Assembly: GCA_035273885.1 (NCBI GenBank)
Contig: DATEOR010000042.1
Location: 1 to 37,468, forward strand
Origin: DATEOR01 sp035273885
GTDB taxonomy: Bacteria; Actinomycetota; Thermoleophilia; Gaiellales; Gaiellaceae
Reading direction: 5' to 3'
DNA length: 37,468 nt
Shown: piece by piece, positions 15,126 through 22,557 of the stretch
Layout: every line of letters starts with the position of its first letter
Numbering within the stretch: position 1 is the stretch's first letter
The notes under the pieces: model-generated
The model's database searches: none
Told to the model about the DNA's origin: nothing
The model's input: the letters and a program-made list of their open reading frames with translations, nothing else
Made by a program: the position numbers and the translations under genes

Positions 15126-15266
15126 ATTCTCGCACCCGCTCTCGTATCATCGGAGCGAACGCGGGAGGCGGGCACGCTCAAGCGAAAGTCAAGAGTCTCG
15201 GTCGACGAGGAATGGCGCCGCGTCCTCACCGGAGAGCAGCGCGGTCACTTCTGCTGGAACCCGACG

Positions 15267-16001
15267 GTGCGGCGCATCAGCCGCGCGATTCCTTCGGATC
15301 CACGCTGCAAGCTGTGCGACACCCCGTTTGGACGCCCAGGGAACGTCCTGCGCTTCCTCGGGTTCGGCCCCTCGCGCATCAATCGCCGGATCTGCAGCGC
15401 GTGTATCCACGAGCTCGAGAAACGGCCGGGCGGAGCGGAGGTGGAGGCGACGTTCCTCTTCGCCGACGTCCGCGGCTCGACCGCCCTGGCCGAGCGCCTC
15501 GGCGCCGAGGAGTTCCGGGGCCTCATGGCGCGCTTCTACGCGGAGGCGGCCGCGTCCGTCGATTCGCGGAACGGCATCGTGGACAAGTTCGCAGGCGACG
15601 AGCTCGTCGCGCTCTTCATCCCGGGCTTCGCGGGCGAAGATCACGCTGCCGGTGCGATCGCCGCTGCGCTCGAGCTGCTGAAGCGCACGGGAAACGACGA
15701 TGCGGAGGCGTGGCTGCCGGTCGGAGCCGGCGTCCACCTCGGGAAGGCCTACATCGGCACGGTCGGCGAAGAGGAGGCGCTCGACTTCACCGCCCTCGGG
15801 GATCCCGTCAACACCGCCGCTCGCCTCGCAGCTGTCGCCGGTGCCGGGGAGATCCTTGTTTCCGGGGTCGCCGCCGCGGCGGCGGGCCTGGACACGGCCG
15901 GTCTCGAGACCCGCAGCCTGGATCTCCGGGGCCGTTCAGAGCCGCTGGAGGCCTTTGTGGTCGGCGTCGCAGCTCAGGGCGCCCACATGGCGCCGAGGTA
16001 G
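15267..16001 (+). CDS. Class III adenylate/guanylate cyclase with Cys-rich N-terminus
   Basis: Predicted to make cAMP. Catalytic domain at about residues 60-190 (numbered from GTG 15267): metal ligands Asp67 (FADVRGST) and Asp111 (KFAGDEL), purine-selecting Lys107 and Asp179, and the transition-state pair Asn182/Arg186 (GDPVNTAARL). The Lys/Asp pair favours ATP over GTP. The N-terminus has two CxxC pairs (CKLC and CSAC) like other actinobacterial cyclases that carry a PRCKLC.TPF motif. Coding similarity extends upstream of the GTG to about 15198 (DEEWRRVLTGE, usual in this family), yet no ATG, GTG or TTG lies between the in-frame stop at 15123 and 15267. The true start is therefore unresolved; a GGGAGG at 15163 hints at a start near 15174-15180. 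It overlaps the convergent Nudix gene by 28 bases. Confidence 0.88.
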   Translation: MRRISRAIPSDPRCKLCDTPFGRPGNVLRFLGFGPSRINRRICSACIHELEKRPGGAEVEATFLFADVRGSTALAERLGAEEFRGLMARFYAEAAASVDSRNGIVDKFAGDELVALFIPGFAGEDHAAGAIAAALELLKRTGNDDAEAWLPVGAGVHLGKAYIGTVGEEEALDFTALGDPVNTAARLAAVAGAGEILVSGVAAAAAGLDTAGLETRSLDLRGRSEPLEAFVVGVAAQGAHMAPR

Positions 16002-16417
16002 ACCACGGGGTCACCGGGCTCCCAGCGCTCCAGGAACCGCTGGATCGGCGGATGCACGGGCAGGTCCAGCAGCTCGTCTCCGCCGAAGAGGCGGTGGCCG
16101 CGGACGGCGGCGTCCTTCGACGTGACCGCCTCGAGCGAGCGCCCGCCCAGGTAGCCGGCGAACACGATGTGGACGACGTGCTTCGCGCCGTGCGGCGCGA
16201 TCGACTCGACCAGGGCGATGGGACCTTCGAGGGGCAGGTCCTCGTCGATCCCGCACTCCTCGGCGAGCTCCCGCTTGAGCGCCTGAAGGAGGGTCTCGCC
16301 CGCGTCGACGCCGCCCCCCGGCAGCATCCAGTACTCCTTGCCCGGCTTCTCCTGCCGGATCAGGAGGATCCGGCCTTCGCGCCGAAGCACGGCCGAAACC
16401 CTGATTCTGGGCTCCAT
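15974..16417 (-). CDS. Nudix hydrolase
   Basis: 147 residues. The Nudix box GX5EX7REUXEEXGU is complete (GGVDAGE, seven residues, RELAEECGI), at about residues 34-56. The fold start VSAVLRREGRILLI and the WMLPGGG lead-in are typical. The substrate cannot be read from the sequence; neighbours dut and hflX suggest nucleotide house-cleaning. The ATG overlaps the dut stop by one base (TGATG), so translation is probably coupled. Confidence 0.9.
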   Translation of the reverse strand: MEPRIRVSAVLRREGRILLIRQEKPGKEYWMLPGGGVDAGETLLQALKRELAEECGIDEDLPLEGPIALVESIAPHGAKHVVHIVFAGYLGGRSLEAVTSKDAAVRGHRLFGGDELLDLPVHPPIQRFLERWEPGDPVVYLGAMWAP

Positions 16418-16854
16418 CACACGGTTTGCGACGAGCCGAAGCCGCGCACGCCCCGCGCGCTCCCGGGCAGCTCGTCCACTTCGCGGACGGCGACCTCCGG
16501 AACGGGCAAGACGACGAGTTGGGCGATCCTCTCGCCCGGCTCGGCGACGAACGTCCTCTCGCGGTCGGTGTTCAGGAGCACGACTTTGATCTCGCCGCGG
16601 TAGCCGGAGTCGATCAAGCCGGGCGAGTTGACGACCGCGATCCCGTGCCGGGCCGCCAGGCCCGACCGCGGTTGGACGAAGCCTGCATACCCCTCGGGGA
16701 TCGCAACGGCGAGCCCCGTACCCACGAGCGCGCGCTCCCCCGGCGCGAGCCGCACCTCGTCGCAGGCGGCGAGGTCGAGACCCGCGTCCCCGTCGTAGGC
16801 CCGCTCCGGTACGCGCGCGTCCTCGCGGAGGCGCTGGATCTCGAGCTCGATCAC
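16417..16854 (-). CDS. dut: Deoxyuridine 5'-triphosphate nucleotidohydrolase (dUTPase)
   Basis: Hydrolyses dUTP to dUMP and pyrophosphate, keeping uracil out of DNA and supplying thymidylate synthesis. 145 residues, the standard length for a trimeric dUTPase. The five motifs are present in order: DAGLDLAA, PRSGLAARHG, NSPGLIDSGYRGEIKV, RIAQLVV, and the C-terminal glycine-rich RGVRGFGSSQTV that closes over the active site. It overlaps hflX by 4 bases (ATGA) and the Nudix gene by 1 base. Confidence 0.97.
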   Translation of the reverse strand: MIELEIQRLREDARVPERAYDGDAGLDLAACDEVRLAPGERALVGTGLAVAIPEGYAGFVQPRSGLAARHGIAVVNSPGLIDSGYRGEIKVVLLNTDRERTFVAEPGERIAQLVVLPVPEVAVREVDELPGSARGVRGFGSSQTV

Positions 16855-18161
16855 CGGCCTCGAGCCTTGGCGCTCGCCGCGGGCTCGGCGACGAGGTAGG
16901 GCGCGAAGCGCGCGACCTCTCGTTGCGGGAGCTGGGCGAGAACGACGACCCCTTCGGGCGTGTCGAGCCGCTCGTCGATCGGCGCGCCGAGCTCGTACAG
17001 CTCGGCCAGGACGCGGCCCTCGTCGTACGGGACGAGCAGGCGGACCGGGCGCAGCCGCTCGGCAAACCGTTCTGCGACGCGCGTCTTCAGCTCCTCGAGC
17101 CCCTTCCCCGTGAGTGCGGAAACCTGCAGCGAGCCCGGGAAGCGGTTGGCGAGCCGGCGACGGCGCAATGGGTCGACGGCGTCGATCTTGTTCAGGACGA
17201 GCTCGACCGGGAGCTCGGCGCCGCCGATCTCCCTGAGCACCGACTCGACCGCGGCGATGGTGTCGTCGAGATGCCCGTCCGACGCCGATGCATCGGCCAC
17301 GTGCAGGACGAGATCGGAGGTGAGGGTCTCCTCGAGGGTGGCGGCGAACCCCTCGACGAGCTGATGCGGCAGGCGTCGGATGAAGCCGACGGTGTCGGTC
17401 ACGAGGTAGGGGCGGCCCTGGTAGGAGAAGCCGCGCGTGGTCGGGTCCAGAGTCTCGAAGAGCCGATCGTCCACGGAGACGGAGGCGTCCGTGAGCGCGT
17501 TCAGAAGCGTCGACTTCCCGGCGTTCGTGTACCCGGCGAGCGCGACGACGGGGGTCTCCGCGCGGCGCCGCGCCTTGCGCTGGGTGTCGCGGCGGCGCTC
17601 GAGCTCCTTCAGCTTGCGCCGGAGCTGGCCGATCCTTCGTCGCGCCAGGCGGCGGTCGGTCTCGAGCTGGGACTCACCGGGGCCGCGCGTCCCGATGCCG
17701 CCGCCGAGGCGCTCGAGGTGCTGCCACATGCCGCGCATCCGCGGGAGGTTGTACTCGAGCTGGGCGAGCTCCACTTGGAGCTTCCCCTCGGCGCTCGTCG
17801 CATGCTGGGCGAAGATGTCAAGAATGAGCTGCGTGCGGTCGACCACGCGCAGCTTGAACTCGTCCTCGAGGCGGCGCTGCTGGCCCGGGTCGAGGTCGTC
17901 GTCTACGACGAGGGATTCGGCGCCCGAGCCGGCCACCGCCTGTTTCAGCTCGACGAGCTTTCCCTTCCCCACATAGGTGCGCGGATCCGGCGCAGGCCGG
18001 CGCTGCACGAGCTCTCCGACGGGCTCCACTCCTGCGGTACGCAGAAGCTCTCGCATCTCGGCGAGCTCGTCCTGTTCGTCAACGCCCTGGCCCAGCACGG
18101 CGACGAGGAATCCGCGCTCCGGCTCGGCCCCGGGCGCGGGATCCGGCTGGTGTTGGGTCAC
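16851..18161 (-). CDS. hflX: HflX ribosome-associated GTPase
   Basis: GTPase that binds 50S subunits and splits stalled or stressed ribosomes. 436 residues: N-terminal HflX domain (about 15-110, with DPRTYVGKGKLVEL), a middle domain with the glycine-rich GGGIGTRGPGESQLETDRR motif, a basic coiled coil (about 170-200), then the G domain with Walker A GYTNAGKST (210-218), switch DTVGFIRRLP, NKID and SALTGKGLEEL. The C-terminal domain is complete. It starts 7 bases after the dapL stop and overlaps dut. Confidence 0.97.
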   Translation of the reverse strand: MTQHQPDPAPGAEPERGFLVAVLGQGVDEQDELAEMRELLRTAGVEPVGELVQRRPAPDPRTYVGKGKLVELKQAVAGSGAESLVVDDDLDPGQQRRLEDEFKLRVVDRTQLILDIFAQHATSAEGKLQVELAQLEYNLPRMRGMWQHLERLGGGIGTRGPGESQLETDRRLARRRIGQLRRKLKELERRRDTQRKARRRAETPVVALAGYTNAGKSTLLNALTDASVSVDDRLFETLDPTTRGFSYQGRPYLVTDTVGFIRRLPHQLVEGFAATLEETLTSDLVLHVADASASDGHLDDTIAAVESVLREIGGAELPVELVLNKIDAVDPLRRRRLANRFPGSLQVSALTGKGLEELKTRVAERFAERLRPVRLLVPYDEGRVLAELYELGAPIDERLDTPEGVVVLAQLPQREVARFAPYLVAEPAASAKARGR

Positions 18162-18168
18162 ACCAGGA

Positions 18169-19344
18169 TTATGCCCCCGCCTCGACGCGGAGCGAAGTCG
18201 CCATCCGGGATGCGGCCTCCTCGAGCCGTTCGTCGGCGACGGTCAGCGAGATGCGAACGTAGCCTTCCCCGCTCGGGCCGAACGACGGGCCGGGCGACAC
18301 GACCACGCCCGCCTCCTCGAGCACGAGCTCCGTGAAGGTCTCGGAGGTGTGGGCATCCGGCACACGCACCCAGATGTATGGCGTCGCCTGCGGCGGGTCG
18401 GCCGGGAGACCGATGCCCGCGAGCGCCTCGATCATGAGGTCGCGCCGGCGGCGGTAGATCGCCGACATCTCCGCCGGAAAATCGCGCGCCTCTGTCAACG
18501 CCGCCACGCCTGCGACCTGCAGCGCATCGAACATCCCCGAGTCGAGGTTCGTCTTCAAGCGGCGGAACTGCTCGACGACGTCGGCGTTTCCGGCCACCCA
18601 GCCGACGCGCCAGCCCGTCATGTTCCAGCCCTTCGAGAGCGAGAAGATCTCGACACCGACGTCTCTGGCGCCGGCGGTCGCGAGAAAGCTCGGCGGCTCG
18701 TAGCCGTCGAACGCAACCTCGGAGTAGGCGTTGTCGTGCACGACGATGAGGTCGTGCGCGCGCGCGAACTCGACTGCACGGTCGAAGAACCCGGGGGCGA
18801 CTACGGCTCCGGTCGGGTTGTTCGGGTAGTTGAGGAAGAGAAGGTTGGCCCGGGCCGTGACGTCGTCCGGGATCGTGTCCAGCTCAGGCATGAACTCGTT
18901 CTCGGCGCGCAGCGGAAGGTAGTGGACGTCCGCGCCGGCGAAGAGTGGACCGGATGTGTACGGCGGGTAGCCGGGCTCAGGGGCAAGCGCGACGTCCCCG
19001 GGATCGAGGCAGGCGAAGGCGATGTGGGCGACGCCTTCCTTGCCGCCGAGGACCGGGACGACTTCGGTCGCCGGGTCGATCTGCACTGCGAATCGCTCCG
19101 CGTGGAAGGCGGCGATCGCCTCGCGAAACGGCTCCAACCCTCGGTTGGTCGGGTACCGGTGGGTGGCCGAATCGGCAGCAGCGGACTGCAGCGCGCGGAC
19201 CACAGGCTCCGGTGTTGGGAGGTCGGGGTCGCCGATTCCGAGGCTGATGACGTCGACGCCTGCGCGCCGCTTTTCCTCGATCTTCCGCTCGAGCTCGGCG
19301 AAGAGGTAAGGCGGAACGAGGTCGAGCCGCTTCGCAAACCTCAT
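18169..19344 (-). CDS. dapL: LL-diaminopimelate aminotransferase (fold-type I PLP enzyme)
   Basis: Predicted to convert tetrahydrodipicolinate plus glutamate directly to LL-diaminopimelate, bypassing the acylated intermediates. 391 residues. PLP motifs: NYPNNPTG (172-179), the HDNAYSE aspartate (204), SLSKGWNMTGWR with Schiff-base Lys238 and phosphate-binding Arg246. The N-terminal PPYLFAELERK and SLGIGDPDLPTP are typical of the DapL group and its near relatives. General class I aminotransferases are similar, so family alone would be ambiguous; the 4-base overlap with dapF makes the diaminopimelate role likely. It shares a run with miaB, miaA, dapF and hflX. Confidence 0.85.
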   Translation of the reverse strand: MRFAKRLDLVPPYLFAELERKIEEKRRAGVDVISLGIGDPDLPTPEPVVRALQSAAADSATHRYPTNRGLEPFREAIAAFHAERFAVQIDPATEVVPVLGGKEGVAHIAFACLDPGDVALAPEPGYPPYTSGPLFAGADVHYLPLRAENEFMPELDTIPDDVTARANLLFLNYPNNPTGAVVAPGFFDRAVEFARAHDLIVVHDNAYSEVAFDGYEPPSFLATAGARDVGVEIFSLSKGWNMTGWRVGWVAGNADVVEQFRRLKTNLDSGMFDALQVAGVAALTEARDFPAEMSAIYRRRRDLMIEALAGIGLPADPPQATPYIWVRVPDAHTSETFTELVLEEAGVVVSPGPSFGPSGEGYVRISLTVADERLEEAASRMATSLRVEAGA

Positions 19345-20126
19345 TCGGAGAGCCACTCCGGGCTGAGCTCCCCCGTGCAGATCTCCTGCGCCGACCCGGT
19401 GAGGCGGGCGTGGAGAGCGGAGTCGAGCTCGACCAGGAGGTCGCCTCCGGCGAGGTGCACCGTCACCGGGCTCTCGCACCATCCGTTCACGACCGCGGCG
19501 CCGGCGACCGCGCACGCGCTGGTGCCCGAGGAGAGCGTCTCCCCTGCTCCCCGCTCCCAGACCCCTGCGGTCGCCTCGGTGCGAGAGTCGACTCGGACGA
19601 GTTGGACGTTGGTGCGCTCGGGAAAGCGAGGGTGGTTCTCGACCAGCGGGCCGAGGCGCAAAAGCTCTTCCCGTGCGGGATCTCGGGCGATGACCGCGTG
19701 TGGGTTTCCGACGGAAACCGGCGTGAACTCGAGCCGCGTTCCGTTCACATCGAGCGCCTCCGTGGGAGCGACCTCGACCGGGCCCATGTCCATCTCGACT
19801 TCGAGCCCGGCACGCATCCGAGCGTGGACCTCTCGCTCGCCGACGGCGATCGTGACCTCGTCCGCGCCGGCCCTTCGGGCGAGCCAGCGCGCTGCGATCC
19901 TCGTGCCGTTGCCTGAGAGCTCGGCTGTCGAGCCATCCGGATTCCAGATGATCACGTCCGCGTGGGAGCCGTCCGCTGCGACCACCTCGAGCACGCCGTC
20001 CGAGCCGACGCCGAAGTGATAGTCGCACAGACGCCGGACCAGACCAGCCTCGAGGGGCGCGCCGATCTCATCTCTCTCGACGAGGAGATAGTCGTTCCCG
20101 AGCCCGTGCCATTTCGCGAATCGCAC
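19341..20126 (-). CDS. dapF: Diaminopimelate epimerase homologue with both catalytic Cys replaced by Ser
   Basis: DapF normally interconverts LL- and meso-diaminopimelate with two opposed cysteines as bases. 261 residues from GTG 20126, giving the standard N-terminus RFAKWHGLGNDY; the longer frame runs into the miaA 3' end. Substrate-binding motifs are retained: GLGNDY, NPDGSTAE, VGNPHAV, TNVQLV and WERGAGET. However, the first active-site motif, usually CGNG, reads S-GNG (Ser71, codon TCA at 19914-19916), and the second, usually (A/S)CGTG, reads S-S-GTS (Ser200, codon TCG at 19527-19529). Activity may be lost, altered, or run on serines. It overlaps dapL by 4 bases and starts 32 bases after miaA. 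Confidence 0.9.
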   Translation of the reverse strand: MRFAKWHGLGNDYLLVERDEIGAPLEAGLVRRLCDYHFGVGSDGVLEVVAADGSHADVIIWNPDGSTAELSGNGTRIAARWLARRAGADEVTIAVGEREVHARMRAGLEVEMDMGPVEVAPTEALDVNGTRLEFTPVSVGNPHAVIARDPAREELLRLGPLVENHPRFPERTNVQLVRVDSRTEATAGVWERGAGETLSSGTSACAVAGAAVVNGWCESPVTVHLAGGDLLVELDSALHARLTGSAQEICTGELSPEWLSE

Positions 20127-20158
20127 AGCGCCGACAGCGTAACGAAGCAGTCTCGACT

Positions 20159-21055
20159 CTAGGCCCCCTGGGCCCACGCAAGAATCTCGGCTGCCGTCTC
20201 CTCGGCCGGGCGGTCCGCCGAAACGGCTTGAACCCCGGGGATGCGGCGCATCCACTTGCGCTGGTAGGCCGCGTAGCGCCGGGTTCGGAGCGCGATGGCC
20301 GCAATGGCCTCCTCGCGCGGGAGGTCGGCGACCTCGCGCAGCCCGATGATCTGGCTCGCCGTTCTCGAGAGGGGCGCCCCGAGCGCGCGCTCGACTTCCT
20401 GCTCCACGCCGTTTTCGAACATCGCCTCGGTTCGCTCCCGGATGCGCTCGTCGAGGACTCCCTTCGGGACGTCGATGCCGAAGATGAGCGTCGGATGCCG
20501 CGTATCGTCGCTCCAGAGGCGGTCGCGCGGCGTTGTGAGCGATCCGCCCGCCTCGTGCAGTTCGAGAGCGCGGACGACCCGCCGCCGGTCATTCGGGTGC
20601 ACTGCGAGGGCGGCCTGGGGGTCGCGCTCGGCGAGTGCTTCGTGCGCGTGCTCCGGGCCGAGCCGGTCGTAGAGCCGCTCCAAACGCTCGCGGGCGCCCG
20701 GCGGTGGAGCCGGCGGAAGCTGAAGGTCGGCGAGTGCTGCGCGGAGGTAGAGGCCTGTGCCTCCGACGACGAGGGGGATGTGTCCCTGCGAAAGCGCGCC
20801 GTCGATCGCCACGTGCGCGAGACGCTGGTACTCCGCGACCGAGCCTTCGTGGTCGAGCGGCCAGATGGCCACGAGCGAGGTCGAGCGATCGGGCTGGTTC
20901 GTGAGGATCGGCAGGCCCTCGTAGACCTGCATCGAGTCCGCAGAGATGACCTCGGCGGGGACCGAGTCCGCGATCGCCCCGGCGACAGCCGTCTTTCCGC
21001 TCGCGGTCGGGCCGAAGATCGCAATGACCATTCCAGACAGGTCAGCGGTGGGCAT
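20159..21055 (-). CDS. miaA: tRNA dimethylallyltransferase
   Basis: Transfers a dimethylallyl group to N6 of A37 in tRNAs reading UNN codons, the step before MiaB. 298 residues. P-loop FGPTASGKT, the DSMQVYEGL motif with catalytic Asp, GGTGLYLRAAL, NDRRRVVRALE and a C-terminal RTRRYAAYQRKWMRR are all family hallmarks. A second possible start is the ATG at 21031, which would begin nearer the P-loop; neither has a strong ribosome binding site. It lies 87 bases downstream of miaB, its pathway partner. Confidence 0.97.
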   Translation of the reverse strand: MPTADLSGMVIAIFGPTASGKTAVAGAIADSVPAEVISADSMQVYEGLPILTNQPDRSTSLVAIWPLDHEGSVAEYQRLAHVAIDGALSQGHIPLVVGGTGLYLRAALADLQLPPAPPPGARERLERLYDRLGPEHAHEALAERDPQAALAVHPNDRRRVVRALELHEAGGSLTTPRDRLWSDDTRHPTLIFGIDVPKGVLDERIRERTEAMFENGVEQEVERALGAPLSRTASQIIGLREVADLPREEAIAAIALRTRRYAAYQRKWMRRIPGVQAVSADRPAEETAAEILAWAQGA

Positions 21056-21142
21056 GTTGCAGGGGCCGCCGCGGGCCTCCCTCCACTTCGAGCCTATCTT
21101 TGAAATGCGCGCGGGTGGCGCAAGGGCTGTGAAAAAAGTGCG

Positions 21143-22465
21143 TCAGGCTGCGACGAGGGCCGCCTGCGTGCCCCGCAGCGTCGTCGACGTCGAGCCCTCG
21201 ATGCGGACGTCGACCAGCGCGCCGGGATCGACATCCCCGCTGAAGTTGACCGTTGTGTTGCGCCGCGTCCGCCCGCGGAGCACGGCCGGATCCGTCCTAC
21301 TTGGTCCCTCGACGAGCACCTGCTCCGTCCGCCCCACGCGCTCGGCATTCCGGCGAGCTGCCAACCCCTGGACAAGCTCGATGAGGCGCTCGATGCGGTC
21401 GCCCTTCACCTCCTCCGGCACCTGGGCGGGCATAGCCGCAGCCTCCGTCCCGCTACGCGGGCTGAAGACGAAAGTGAACGCGCCGTCGAAGCCGACAGCC
21501 TCGACGACCTCGAGGGTCTCGGCGAAATCCTCGTCGGTTTCGCCCGGGAACCCCACGATGATGTCCGTGGTGAGCGCGAGATCGGGAATCGCGGCGCGCA
21601 GCTTGTCGACGAGCGCGATGTAACGCTCGCGGCTGTATGTGCGCCTCATCGCCTTGAGGATCCGGGTCGAGCCCGACTGGAGCGGAAGATGGACGTGCTC
21701 GCAGACCGTGGCGCACTCCGCGATGGCGGCGATCACCGGATCCCTGAAGTCCTTGGGGTGCGGGCTCGTAAAGCGGATGCGATCGATACCTTGCACGCGG
21801 TCGAGCGCGTGCAGGAGCTCCCCGAATTCCGTTCCGATCTCCGGCGCAAGGTCGCGCCCCCAGGAGTTCACGTTCTGGCCGAGGAGCGTCACCTCACGGA
21901 CGCCGTCGTGCGCGAGCGCAGAGACCTCGGCGACGATGTCGCCCGGGCGCCTGCTCTGCTCGCGGCCACGCACTGCGGGGACGATGCAGTAGGCGCACTT
22001 CGAGTTGCAGCCCATCGAGATCTGCACCCAGGCCTGGAACCGCCGTTCGCGACGTGCCGGCAGATCGGCGGCGAACTCCGTCCATTCGGCGAACCGACCG
22101 CGCGAGATTCCGTCGCCGCCCGCGCCGACCCAGTCGGCGAGGTGGGAGATCGAGCCGGGCCCGAACGCGACGTCCACTTCGGGATAGAGCTCAAAGATGC
22201 GCTCCCGCTGCGCTTCCGCGTAGCAGCCTCCGACGGCAATCACCTTTTCCGGGTCGCGCGCCTTCAGTGCACGGGCTTGCGCGAGATGGGCTGCGAATCG
22301 CTGGTCGGGCTTCTCGCGCACCGTGCATGTGTTGAAGACGATCACATCGGCCGCGTGCTGGGAGCGAGCCTCTCCCAGTCCGAGGGACTCGAGCATGCCC
22401 TTGATGCGCTCGGAGTCGTGCGCGTTCATCTGGCACCCGAATGTGGAGACGAAATAAGTCCGCAC
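21143..22465 (-). CDS. miaB: tRNA-2-methylthio-N6-dimethylallyladenosine synthase
   Basis: Radical SAM methylthiotransferase that adds a methylthio group to i6A37. From GTG 22465 the protein is 440 residues and starts RTYFVSTFGCQMN, as MiaB proteins normally do; an upstream TTG at 22519 gives an extension without similarity. The N-terminal UPF0004 domain supplies three cluster Cys (FGCQMN, FNTCTVRE, VGGCYA). The radical SAM motif is MGCNSKCAYC. HLPLQSGS and DIIVGFPGETDEDF follow, then a C-terminal TRAM domain (about 370-435). It heads the minus-strand run and is divergent from the nuclease gene. Confidence 0.97.
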   Translation of the reverse strand: MRTYFVSTFGCQMNAHDSERIKGMLESLGLGEARSQHAADVIVFNTCTVREKPDQRFAAHLAQARALKARDPEKVIAVGGCYAEAQRERIFELYPEVDVAFGPGSISHLADWVGAGGDGISRGRFAEWTEFAADLPARRERRFQAWVQISMGCNSKCAYCIVPAVRGREQSRRPGDIVAEVSALAHDGVREVTLLGQNVNSWGRDLAPEIGTEFGELLHALDRVQGIDRIRFTSPHPKDFRDPVIAAIAECATVCEHVHLPLQSGSTRILKAMRRTYSRERYIALVDKLRAAIPDLALTTDIIVGFPGETDEDFAETLEVVEAVGFDGAFTFVFSPRSGTEAAAMPAQVPEEVKGDRIERLIELVQGLAARRNAERVGRTEQVLVEGPSRTDPAVLRGRTRRNTTVNFSGDVDPGALVDVRIEGSTSTTLRGTQAALVAA

Positions 22466-22557
22466 GTCGTCAACTGTATCGGGGTCGGAAACGGCCTTGT
22501 CTCTCGAATCTCGTCGCAATAGGATCGGGCGGTCGTCGAACCCTGGGGGAGATCAGC

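Noticed and set aside
15974..17065. 363-codon frame containing the Nudix domain at its end
   Set aside because: Only the last 147 codons have Nudix similarity; the rest is out of frame over dut and hflX.
18169..20028. Extended aminotransferase frame of 619 codons
   Set aside because: The N-terminal 228 codons overlap dapF out of frame; the true start at 19344 overlaps the dapF stop as ATGA.
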